A stretch of 15,270 nt of DNA, from positions 23,721 to 38,990 of the forward strand of contig DKLZ01000069.1 of the NCBI GenBank assembly GCA_002455955.1, given 5' to 3'. Below are positions 1 through 7,250 of the stretch, in pieces. The position numbers were made by a program, and so were the translations under genes. The DNA is from Dehalococcoidia bacterium UBA6627. GTDB lineage: Bacteria; Chloroflexota; Dehalococcoidia; UBA2979. The notes beneath the pieces are model-generated. The model saw nothing but the letters and a program-made list of their open reading frames with translations. It did not search any database and was not told the origin of the DNA. Position 1 is the first letter of the stretch. The number at the start of each line of letters is the position of its first letter.

Positions 1-621
1 TCTGCAAAATTAGTTTCAAACTTAATTACAAATGCAGGAGCAAACAGAATATTAAGCGTTGATTTGCACGCTGGACAAATTCAAGGTTTCTTCAACATTC
101 CTGTTGATGAGCTAACAGCGTTCCCTATGCTTGCGGACTACTTCAGAAGTGAGAGTCTTCCTTCACCGGTAGTAGTAGCAACCGACGTCGGTGGTGCAAA
201 ACGAGCACGCAATGTAGCTGAGCGCTTAGGAGCAGACCTAGCAATCGTCGATAAACGTAGAATTGGCAATGACGAGTCTGCTGAGGCCATGACACTTATC
301 GGAGAAGTAAGTGGGCACGACTGTGTCATCGTTGATGATGAGATTTTAACAGGAGGGACAGTTGCGTCCGCGGTACGGCTAATGCGAGCTCGGGGCGCAC
401 GATCAGTACACGTCGCTTGCGTCCACCCTGTATTCGCGAAAAAAGCCTACACCGAGTTAGACACAAACGAACTCGACCAGCTTGTTTTTACTGATTCTCT
501 TCCATTGGTACATGGAGAGTTCGAGCAAGTACCGACTAGTGTGCTATCAACCGCAGCAATTCTTGGTGATGCTATCCATCGCATCCATACAGGTGGATCT
601 GTCGGAGCATTGTTCCGATAG
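1..621 (+). CDS. prs: Ribose-phosphate pyrophosphokinase (PRPP synthetase), C-terminal part, 5' end cut by window
   Basis: This cytoplasmic enzyme transfers pyrophosphate from ATP to ribose-5-phosphate, making PRPP for purine, pyrimidine, histidine and tryptophan synthesis. The open frame enters the window at base 1 and gives 206 residues. Family members are usually about 310-320 residues, so roughly the first third is missing. The first residues (SAKLVSNLITNAGANRIL) lead into the family motif DLHAGQIQGFF (window residues 21-31). ATDVGG and the DKRR loop follow. The PRPP-binding loop reads VIVDDEILTGGTV (about 109-121), where many bacterial enzymes have DDMIDTAGT. The two Asp and the T-G-G-T backbone are kept, so I expect an active enzyme. 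The C-terminus (AIHRIHTGGSVGALF) ends as the family normally does, so the 3' end is complete. A 94-nt gap separates it from secA on the same strand. Confidence 0.95.
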   Translation, partial: SAKLVSNLITNAGANRILSVDLHAGQIQGFFNIPVDELTAFPMLADYFRSESLPSPVVVATDVGGAKRARNVAERLGADLAIVDKRRIGNDESAEAMTLIGEVSGHDCVIVDDEILTGGTVASAVRLMRARGARSVHVACVHPVFAKKAYTELDTNELDQLVFTDSLPLVHGEFEQVPTSVLSTAAILGDAIHRIHTGGSVGALFR

Positions 622-715
622 ACAAATATCAAAAATCCGTTAGAACAGAAATACCTGCAGCTTGTTCGGAGCACTGGGTTTAAACTAAGTTCACCCACTT
701 CGAGGAGGCGCATCG

Positions 716-3322
716 GTGTTCGGTGCCATCAAAAACATTTTTGGAAACGATTCGAACGAGCGTGCGCTCAAAGAAATGCAGCCGCTTGTCGACAAGATCA
801 ATGCATTTTCGTCTGAAATTTCTGCACTGTCTGACAAGCAACTGCGAAGCAAGAGTGACATGTTCCGGAAACGACTTATGGACGGTGCAGCACTCGACGA
901 AGTAATGCCCGAGGCACTAGCCGTGGCACGCGAAGCTGTCTCTCGAACGACAGGTGAATACGCTTATGACGTGCAGATATTGGGTGCAATCACACTACAC
1001 CGTGGTGCGATCGCAGAAATGCGCACCGGCGAAGGCAAGACACTAGTCGCAACCCTAGCACTGTATTTGAACGCACTAGAGGGCAAGGGTGCACATCTTG
1101 TAACCGTTAACGACTACCTAGCAAGGCGCGACGCCCAGTGGTACGGACGCATAGCGTTGATGAGCCTAGGAATGTCGATCGGCGTCCTACAGAATCGAAG
1201 CGCGTACATTGTGCGCGACGAGCAAATTTCAACCCAAGATTCTATGGAGTACCTCGAGAGCGCAAATCGAAATGAGGTCTATAGCTGTGACGTGGTTTAC
1301 GGAACCAACAACGAATTCGGTTTCGACTATCTGCGCGACAACATGGCTACCAACATGCAGGACCGTGTGCAGAAACAAAGGCACTTCGCGATCGTCGACG
1401 AGGCAGACAGCGTCTTAATCGATGAGGCACGCACACCGTTAATCATCTCCGGACCTGCACAAGATGACGTCCGTCTGTACCCCAAGTTTGCGCGACTTGT
1501 GCCATCCCTGATTCGAGACGTGGACTACAACGTCGACCTAAGAACACGAAGTGTCGGCTTAACAGAACCAGGTGTAGCAAAACTGGAATCTGCGCTCGGG
1601 ATAGAGAACTTGTACTCACTCGAGAATTTTGCTTTGACCCGCTATATGGAGGCGGCGTTAAAGGCCGAGACTATCTACGAAAAAGACCGCGACTACGTAG
1701 TCAAAAACAACGAAATCATTATCGTCGATTCTTTCACCGGACGCCTAATGGAGGGACGGCGCTGGTCGGACGGCTTACACCAGGCTGTTGAAGCGAAAGA
1801 AGGCGTGAAGGTCAACCAAGAGTCCGTGACATACGCGACGATCACAATCCAAAACTTCTTTCGCTTGTACGAAAAACTAGCAGGAATGACTGGCACGGCA
1901 TTAACTGAAGCAGAGGAATTCGCAGAAATTTACGAGCTTGAGGTCGTAGCAGTACCGACGCATCGCCTGATCATGCGAGACGATCTACCTGACCTCGTTT
2001 TTCGATCTCAGACCGCCAAATGGTCAGCAGTCATCGAAGACATTTTAGAGAAACACGAGCTCGGTCGACCAGTGTTAGTCGGCACTGTCGCAATCGAAAC
2101 CTCGGAAATGATCTCACAACTGTTGACGCGAAAAGGCATCCAGCACCAGGTGCTGAACGCTAAGCAACATCAAAGAGAAGCCACAATTATCGCTCGGGCA
2201 GGTCTCATGGGCGCCGTCACCATAGCGACAAACATGGCAGGACGTGGAACGGATATCAAACTAGGTGAAGGCGTCACCGACCTCGGAGGTCTCCATGTTC
2301 TTGGCACGGAACGTCACGAATCACGCCGCATCGATAATCAATTGCGAGGACGCTCCGGTCGACAAGGAGATCCTGGATCGACTCGTTTTCTCGTATCGTT
2401 CGAAGACGACTTGATGAAACGTTTCGCGCCAGACTGGTTACCTGGGATGATCGGAAAGCTCGGCCTCGATGAAGGCACGCCACTTGAATCGAAAATGGTG
2501 ACCCGCGCAATTGAACAGGCGCAACAGCGTGTTGAAGGATATAACTTCGACATCCGCAAGCATGTGGTTCAATACGACGACGTGATGAACACTCACCGCG
2601 ACGTGATCTACTCGGAACGAGACAAAGTGCTGAATGGAGAAGATCTGCGTGAGACTGTGCTGACCATGGTGAGAGACGAGGTGGAATCCCTCGGTGAATC
2701 GTTCTTGAACTCCGTACCTCTGGATCCGTCCTCGTTCCTCCAATCATTCGAAGCAATAATTCCCAACGAGAGCGATCTCACGCTGGAACGTGTGGAGACC
2801 GAACCAGCAGACACAATCCTCGAAGAAGTACACGAGATCGTTAAGCGCAAGTACGAGGAGATCGAGGAAACGAACGGTGCGGAACTGCAACGTCTCGCAG
2901 AGCGTCTGGTACTGGTTAGGACTATAGACTCATTATGGATGAGTCATCTAACCGCCATGGACGAAATGCGACAGGGCATCGGACTCAGGGCATACGGACA
3001 AACGGATCCTCTCGTGGCCTATAAACGTGAAGCGCACGATATGTACGAGCAACTCTCTGAGCGAATTCGACAGACAGTCTCACGCAACATTTTTCACACT
3101 CGACTGCAAACCACTGAAATAAGCCATCTAGTGAACCCTCATAAGCCACAAAAAATGCAGACTTCGGGGCCAGCCGAACCAGGTACTGAAACCATACCTA
3201 TAACTCCCACAAATCCGGTCACTGAAGCAACAGAGATTGATTCAAACGCTTCCCGAGCGGAGCGACGGCGCGCCATACGCGCTAAGAAAAAGACCAACAA
3301 ACGAAGCAAGTACCAAAGATAG
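716..3322 (+). CDS. secA: Preprotein translocase ATPase SecA
   Basis: SecA is the ATP-driven motor that pushes unfolded preproteins through the SecYEG channel. The protein has 868 residues. NBD1 shows Walker A MRTGEGKT (102-109), VTVNDYLARRDA (130-141), YGTNNEFGFDYLRDN (195-209) and the DEAD-like Walker B IVDEADSVLIDEAR (226-239). The linker MTGTA is at 391-395. NBD2 shows ATNMAGRGTDI (504-514) and RIDNQLRGRSGRQGDPG (538-554). The helical scaffold carries LVLVRTIDSLWMSHL (731-745) and the GLRAYGQTDPL segment (756-766). The segment before YGTNNE is about 20 residues longer than in E. coli, as I recall for other Chloroflexota. The C-terminal Cys-rich zinc domain is absent; the protein ends in a basic tail rich in Arg and Lys (847-868). 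The GTG start is supported by GAGGAGG at 702-708, 7 nt upstream. The next gene begins 5 nt after the stop. Confidence 0.98.
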   Translation: MFGAIKNIFGNDSNERALKEMQPLVDKINAFSSEISALSDKQLRSKSDMFRKRLMDGAALDEVMPEALAVAREAVSRTTGEYAYDVQILGAITLHRGAIAEMRTGEGKTLVATLALYLNALEGKGAHLVTVNDYLARRDAQWYGRIALMSLGMSIGVLQNRSAYIVRDEQISTQDSMEYLESANRNEVYSCDVVYGTNNEFGFDYLRDNMATNMQDRVQKQRHFAIVDEADSVLIDEARTPLIISGPAQDDVRLYPKFARLVPSLIRDVDYNVDLRTRSVGLTEPGVAKLESALGIENLYSLENFALTRYMEAALKAETIYEKDRDYVVKNNEIIIVDSFTGRLMEGRRWSDGLHQAVEAKEGVKVNQESVTYATITIQNFFRLYEKLAGMTGTALTEAEEFAEIYELEVVAVPTHRLIMRDDLPDLVFRSQTAKWSAVIEDILEKHELGRPVLVGTVAIETSEMISQLLTRKGIQHQVLNAKQHQREATIIARAGLMGAVTIATNMAGRGTDIKLGEGVTDLGGLHVLGTERHESRRIDNQLRGRSGRQGDPGSTRFLVSFEDDLMKRFAPDWLPGMIGKLGLDEGTPLESKMVTRAIEQAQQRVEGYNFDIRKHVVQYDDVMNTHRDVIYSERDKVLNGEDLRETVLTMVRDEVESLGESFLNSVPLDPSSFLQSFEAIIPNESDLTLERVETEPADTILEEVHEIVKRKYEEIEETNGAELQRLAERLVLVRTIDSLWMSHLTAMDEMRQGIGLRAYGQTDPLVAYKREAHDMYEQLSERIRQTVSRNIFHTRLQTTEISHLVNPHKPQKMQTSGPAEPGTETIPITPTNPVTEATEIDSNASRAERRRAIRAKKKTNKRSKYQR

Positions 3323-3327
3323 GGTAG

Positions 3328-3840
3328 ATGGCTACAACCAATCACATACCAGTTGAAACGATCGAACAACAGCCAACGATGCCACCTGCAATCTGGATCG
3401 TTAGCGGAGTTGCAGGTCCGACTCGAACCAAAGTTACTGAGGCTCTTTTGGCTGTTTTTGAGCACAGTGCCCACATCGATGGTGACTCTCTCGGCAAAGC
3501 CATCGTTTCAGGTCGGGTCGCATCGGACGAAGAACCAAAGCAAGAATCTGACCGCCAGATCGAATTGTCGATGCGAAATCAATGCCTTCTAGCGCGTTCG
3601 TACGCTGAGGCAGGATTCACACCGGTAGTTGAATACGCAGTCCAAACGCGCTACCAGCTTGACGCCTATCGCAATTACTTAGCAGGGGGACAAATACGTC
3701 TAGTGGTGGCCCTCAGAGATGATGAAAGTTCGCCAACAGCAGAAATCATCCGCTCAGAACTAAACACATTCGGTGTATGGGTGACTGATGCAGATCATGA
3801 CAGCATCATTGCAAACGAGAGCGCTGCATCGATTAGCTAA
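3328..3840 (+). CDS. P-loop kinase-like protein with degenerate ATP-binding loop
   Basis: The 170-residue protein resembles small P-loop NTPases/phosphotransferases annotated as AAA family ATPases. It shows a hydrophobic strand and loop (IWIVSGVAGPTRTKV, 22-36), an acidic HIDGDSL motif followed by IVSGR (49-63), and a helix with RNQCLLARSYAEAGFTPVVEY (83-103). In active relatives the loop reads like SGxxGxGKST. Here the Gly before the Lys is Thr32 and the catalytic Lys is Arg33. Where I recall VVDD in active relatives, this protein has VVEY. ATP hydrolysis or phosphotransfer is therefore doubtful; it may bind a ligand or act structurally. The start is 5 nt after the secA stop, with only AGGG at 3321-3324 as a close ribosome site, so translation may be coupled to secA. 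An ATG at codon 18 (3379) is an alternative start nearer the usual family N-terminus, but I see no ribosome site for it. Confidence 0.75.
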   Translation: MATTNHIPVETIEQQPTMPPAIWIVSGVAGPTRTKVTEALLAVFEHSAHIDGDSLGKAIVSGRVASDEEPKQESDRQIELSMRNQCLLARSYAEAGFTPVVEYAVQTRYQLDAYRNYLAGGQIRLVVALRDDESSPTAEIIRSELNTFGVWVTDADHDSIIANESAASIS

Positions 3841-3910
3841 CCTCACTAACCAGTCAAAGCGATCCTGCCATAAGGGCATTGTTCTTTAGTAACGATAGAC
3901 TAGGCGTCTT

Positions 3911-4753
3911 ATGAGTATGCACGCATCCGACACTCTACTTACTGATGTGGAAACAACCACAAGGCGTCGAAGGATACGTGTTCCACGAGAAGGGCCACTA
4001 AATCCCGAACAAGCCATTGAGGCGCTGCGCCGCGAGGTCGAGCACAAAAGACCTTGGTACCCGGCGCTTTTGGATGTCATCGCTCGTTGGGCAACGACCG
4101 AGGAATCCTTAGATGGCGCTCAGCTCTGTTACCTGATTGCGGGTGAAGCGTTCGACTGGCTACTACTAGCACAGCGCCTGCTGACGGAAGTCGAAGAGCA
4201 CATCCCAGATGACGAATTAGAGCAGTTATTAATCTTCGGTATTCCACCTGACGAAAGCACTGAAGAGGATTTCGCGCGTGCGATCGGAGGACCGAAACAT
4301 CGAGCGCACCTTAACTTCCAATATGGAGTAACTGTGGAAGAACTCCTGCTACTTTCTGCAGAACTCGAATTACATAAGGCGGGACAACTAGCCGGAGCTG
4401 GTCAGCCACAACCAGACGTGATGGCTTACGAACGCGTTTACGGGAAGTCACTAGAAGAACTGCAACTTCTGTACGCGACACAGACTGAAATGCGAATCCA
4501 AACCCGGTTGCGTCTAGCGGAACTTCAGTCATTCACCTACTGGTGCTCAAAGTTTCGCCTCCGACACGGTGAACCAGCCCGTGTGGCATCCGATACAAAA
4601 AAAGCTTTGGCATTAATGTCACGAATGGAGGCAGGGCGTACTCGCCTAGCGAACCGCGAACGAGAACCCATCGATATTTCCATTCCGAAAAAGAAGTCAA
4701 AGCGTTCGCGTAAATCAAAAAAGGGACGGAGGCCGAGGAGCAAAAAAAATTAA
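3911..4753 (+). CDS. Conserved protein of unknown function with Lys/Arg-rich tail
   Basis: I cannot assign a function. The 280-residue protein is soluble and probably mostly helical, with no signal peptide, membrane segment or catalytic motif I recognise. Stretches that look conserved are EALRREVEHKRPWYPALLD (37-55), CYLIAGEAFDWLLLAQRL (73-90), KHRAHLNFQYGVTVEELL (119-136), ELQSFTYWCSKFRLR (204-218) and ARVASDTKKAL (223-233). From memory they resemble an unnamed family in Dehalococcoidia genomes. The last 22 residues (259-280) are almost all Lys, Arg, Ser and Pro, which fits binding to nucleic acid or another polyanion (inference). The gene lies 70 nt after the small secA-linked gene on the same strand. 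Upstream there is a weak AGG (3902-3904) and a possible -10 TAGACT (3896-3901), 9 nt before the ATG. A second ATG at 3917 is an equally possible start. Confidence 0.8.
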   Translation: MSMHASDTLLTDVETTTRRRRIRVPREGPLNPEQAIEALRREVEHKRPWYPALLDVIARWATTEESLDGAQLCYLIAGEAFDWLLLAQRLLTEVEEHIPDDELEQLLIFGIPPDESTEEDFARAIGGPKHRAHLNFQYGVTVEELLLLSAELELHKAGQLAGAGQPQPDVMAYERVYGKSLEELQLLYATQTEMRIQTRLRLAELQSFTYWCSKFRLRHGEPARVASDTKKALALMSRMEAGRTRLANREREPIDISIPKKKSKRSRKSKKGRRPRSKKN

Positions 4754-4877
4754 CCGAATGCGTTGATATCGCTCCGCCCTTTTAATCAAGCACTCGTTCC
4801 TCATACCAGCGCAACGGACCGAACACTGCTGAACTATTTACAAAGCGATTTCGAAAGATTCTCACGGTAAGAACTAA

Positions 4878-6782
4878 TTACTGCTCAACCGTGCCTCGGC
4901 TCCCGCGCGCATCGAGAAGCCCGGTAAGTACCTCGACAATGCTGGCCGCATCAAGTCCCGCATCGACACGTTGCTCGGATTGGGAAGCATGCTCAACAAT
5001 TTGATCCGGCATCGTAATCGCACCAAGAAAACAATTCGATAGTTCATGATCTGCTAAGAGTGAAAGAACAGCGTCACCAAAACCACCCGCACGTACATTC
5101 TCCTCTACGGTAATAACTGACCCCGTTCGTCGGGAAATATCGAGTATCAAATCTTCGTCAAGAGGCTTCGCAAAACGAGCATTGACGACGGCAACACTTA
5201 GACCATTGCCAGAGAGCATCTCCGCCGCATCCAGACATTCTGGCAGTACTGATCCAATGCCAATCACGGCAACATCGCTACCCTCACGAATGGTGGTACC
5301 TGTGCCAATTTGAATCGGCCCCTCGTTCCGAGCGGAAATTTCAGTAGCTACCTGCCCTCTCGGATACCTGATCGCAAACGGACCATCATATTCAAGTGAA
5401 CAAGCAAGGAGCTCACTCAATTCAGCGTCATCTGCTGGCGCAGCAACAACCATGCCAGGTAGGCAGCGAAGGAAACTAATATCAGCAAAACCTTGATGGG
5501 TACGACCATCTTCTCCGACGTGACCAGCGCGATCGATCGCGAACACCACTGGAAGACCTTGTACTGCGACGTCGTGTATTACTGAATCATAAGCTCTCTG
5601 TAAAAAGGTCGAATAGATCGCAACGATTGGTTTCATTCCTGCAGCTGCAAGACCTGCACCGACCGTGACAGCGTGCTGCTCAGCAATGCCAACATCTAAG
5701 ACGCGATGAGGGAATTCACGCTGCAAAGCAGTCAAACCTGAACCTTCGATCATGGCTGGTGTAATCACCACCACACTATCGTCTTCTTGCATTGACCGAG
5801 ATGCAGCTTCGCCAAAAACCTGACTATAGGTAGGCAGCGATTTCACGGATGATTTCGCAGCAGGCTTGAGCCAATAAGTGCCACTATGACTCTTTACCGG
5901 ATCGGCTGCCGCCTCTGGGATACCATGACCTTTCACAGTTATGGCATGGATCAGTGCAGGTTTACCAGTGAAGTGACGGACTGACCGAAGCGTCGACTCG
6001 AGAACCTCTAAATCATGGCCATCAATAGGTCCGTAATAGTCGAAACCCAACTGATCCCAGAAGCCGGACTGAACGATGAGTTCACGTGGCACTCGCTTCA
6101 AACGTCGCGCCTCGTCCCACAGCCAAGCACCCGCCGGAAGTTGGGTAACAATCTGCTTGAGCTCGTTTTTGAAATCTCGATAGGGTGTTCCAACTCGGAG
6201 ACGATTAATGCTGCGATTAATCGCACCTACGTTAGGTGAAATCGACATTTCATTGTCATTGAGAACGACAGTCACATCAGTCGCCAAGGAACCTAGATGA
6301 TTAAGCGCCTCGAAACTCATGCCCGCTGTTAGGGCACCGTCACCAACTACTGCAACAATGTCGTAGTTCTCTCGTCGCAAATCTCGTGCTATCGCATAAC
6401 CAGCTGCAGCAGAGAGGGCGGTTCCAGCATGCCCAACGCCGAACGCATCATGCACGCTCTCTTGCCGGTCTGGAAAACCTGAGAGGCCACCCCGCTGACG
6501 TAATGTGGCGATCGTATCGAGCCGACCCGTAAGCAATTTGTGAATATATGCCTGATGACCGACGTCCCATATGATCTTGTCGCGAGGAGTCTCGAAAGCG
6601 CGATGTAAAGCTAGTGTGAGCTCAACCGCTCCGAGATTCGAAGCCAGATGACCAGCATCTCCATTCGCATGAATCGTCTCGACTAACAGTTCACGAATTT
6701 CTCCGGCGAGTTCCCGCATCTCATCCGATGTTAACGAGCCAAGATCCGCACCGGCCTGAAGTAAATCCAACAACTTCGCCAT
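4878..6782 (-). CDS. dxs: 1-deoxy-D-xylulose-5-phosphate synthase
   Basis: DXS condenses pyruvate and glyceraldehyde-3-phosphate with thiamine diphosphate, the first step of the MEP route to isoprenoids and a feeder for thiamine and pyridoxal synthesis. From the chosen start the protein has 634 residues, close to the E. coli enzyme. It shows GGLSGFPDRQES (98-109), DAFGVGHAGTALSAA (112-126), the ThDP/Mg site GDGALTAG (147-154) with the downstream LNDNEMSIS (174-182), FDYYGPIDGHD (247-257), the catalytic Glu in AEQH (367-370), and DRAGHVGEDGRTHQG (417-431). The last differs from the common GPTHxG by Arg for Pro. A TTG at 6788 and ATGs at 6785 and 6782 lie in a row. The only ribosome site, GAGAG at 6793-6789, is 6 nt from the 6782 ATG and too close to the others. 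It faces the unnamed 3911 gene convergently and diverges from the dnaJ operon. Confidence 0.97.
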   Translation of the reverse strand: MAKLLDLLQAGADLGSLTSDEMRELAGEIRELLVETIHANGDAGHLASNLGAVELTLALHRAFETPRDKIIWDVGHQAYIHKLLTGRLDTIATLRQRGGLSGFPDRQESVHDAFGVGHAGTALSAAAGYAIARDLRRENYDIVAVVGDGALTAGMSFEALNHLGSLATDVTVVLNDNEMSISPNVGAINRSINRLRVGTPYRDFKNELKQIVTQLPAGAWLWDEARRLKRVPRELIVQSGFWDQLGFDYYGPIDGHDLEVLESTLRSVRHFTGKPALIHAITVKGHGIPEAAADPVKSHSGTYWLKPAAKSSVKSLPTYSQVFGEAASRSMQEDDSVVVITPAMIEGSGLTALQREFPHRVLDVGIAEQHAVTVGAGLAAAGMKPIVAIYSTFLQRAYDSVIHDVAVQGLPVVFAIDRAGHVGEDGRTHQGFADISFLRCLPGMVVAAPADDAELSELLACSLEYDGPFAIRYPRGQVATEISARNEGPIQIGTGTTIREGSDVAVIGIGSVLPECLDAAEMLSGNGLSVAVVNARFAKPLDEDLILDISRRTGSVITVEENVRAGGFGDAVLSLLADHELSNCFLGAITMPDQIVEHASQSEQRVDAGLDAASIVEVLTGLLDARGSRGTVEQ

Positions 6783-7190
6783 CATCAACTCTCACGATTC
6801 AAGCGGAACGTAGAGTACGAGCTATAGCCGCTCCGCATGTAGCTCGCGAAAAGCATATCGCCAACTGAGGTCAAGAGCGCATTCGAACACACACACGTAA
6901 ATAGCAACACGCCGGAATTCCACCAAATATCAGTATCATAGTCACTACCTAGACTGTTCTACCGTGTCGATTTCTCACGAAGCTACCAGGAAGCCGCAGC
7001 TCTCTTCGGCCATTGAACAATAACAACAACACGACTGAAGATTTTCGGTATGCCATTCCCAATTACAATACCGGAGTCATTCGATCAGTTCAGATTAATA
7101 CACTGACTAATCCTCAATCTCGCCATAATTTCTCACAAATAGAAGATTTGATCTCTGTTAGAGACATATCATTATTCCAATAAGTTTATC
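6783..7190. other. Divergent intergenic region between dxs and the dnaJ operon
   Basis: This 408-nt stretch (468 nt up to the dnaJ start) has many stop codons in all frames and no protein I recognise. It is AT-richer than its surroundings, especially 7081-7190. It should hold the dxs promoter on the minus strand, but I found no convincing -35/-10 pair there. The HspR-type operator and dnaJ promoter at its right edge are listed separately. I see no tRNA or riboswitch. A thiamine (THI-box) leader before dxs could be imagined, but its conserved CTGAGA and ACCTGA pieces are not apparent. Confidence 0.5.
6789..6793 (-). promoter_or_regulatory. Ribosome binding site deciding the dxs start
   Basis: GAGAG read on the minus strand directly abuts the TTG at 6788. 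It is 3 nt from the ATG at 6785 and 6 nt from the ATG at 6782. Only the last spacing is usual, which favours the shortest of three in-frame starts. Confidence 0.5.
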
Positions 7191-7207
7191 TGAGTGCCAT
7201 CCACTCA
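7191..7207. promoter_or_regulatory. HAIR-like operator for HspR (TGAGT-N7-ACTCA)
   Basis: A perfect 5+5 inverted repeat, TGAGT (7191-7195) and ACTCA (7203-7207), is separated by exactly 7 nt. The HspR operator known from actinobacteria (HAIR) is CTTGAGT-N7-ACTCAAG, so the inner five bases of each arm and the spacing match; the outer two bases match only partly. It lies 43 nt before the dnaJ ATG of an operon that encodes HspR itself, which fits autoregulation. Ten specified bases at fixed spacing are expected by chance about once per million positions. Confidence 0.8.
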
Positions 7208-7238
7208 TGTTTCCTATACATTGTTATATGATTTTTCG

Positions 7239-7244
7239 TATAAT
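7239..7244 (+). promoter_or_regulatory. -10 element TATAAT of the dnaJ-hspR-clp operon, likely leaderless
   Basis: A perfect TATAAT ends 6 nt before the dnaJ ATG at 7251. Transcription usually starts 6-7 nt after the -10 box, so the mRNA would begin at or beside the A of the ATG. No Shine-Dalgarno sequence is present before that ATG, which agrees with leaderless translation. No good -35 hexamer is seen at 16-18 nt; the region upstream is AT-rich and contains the operator at 7191-7207. Confidence 0.65.
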
Positions 7245-7250
7245 GATCGC

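Noticed and set aside
2274..2756. 160-residue open frame on the minus strand inside secA
   Set aside because: It lies wholly opposite highly conserved SecA motor motifs, has an Arg/Ser-rich composition typical of antisense frames, and matches nothing I know.
2927..2945. Perfect 7-bp inverted repeat GACTCAT/ATGAGTC resembling a regulatory hairpin
   Set aside because: It falls within the codons of the conserved SecA segment DSLWMSHL, so coding constraint explains it.
4723..4783. Possible terminator after the 3911 gene: GGGaCGGAG pairing with CTCCGCCC, followed by TTTT
   Set aside because: The loop is about 40 nt, the stem has a bulge, a second pairing competes, and half of the stem is inside the coding tail. 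Too weak to list.
7194..7250. Longer dnaJ reading from GTG at 7194, adding 19 residues
   Set aside because: The GTG lies inside the HspR operator, the added residues are foreign to J domains, and a perfect TATAAT lies between it and the ATG at 7251.
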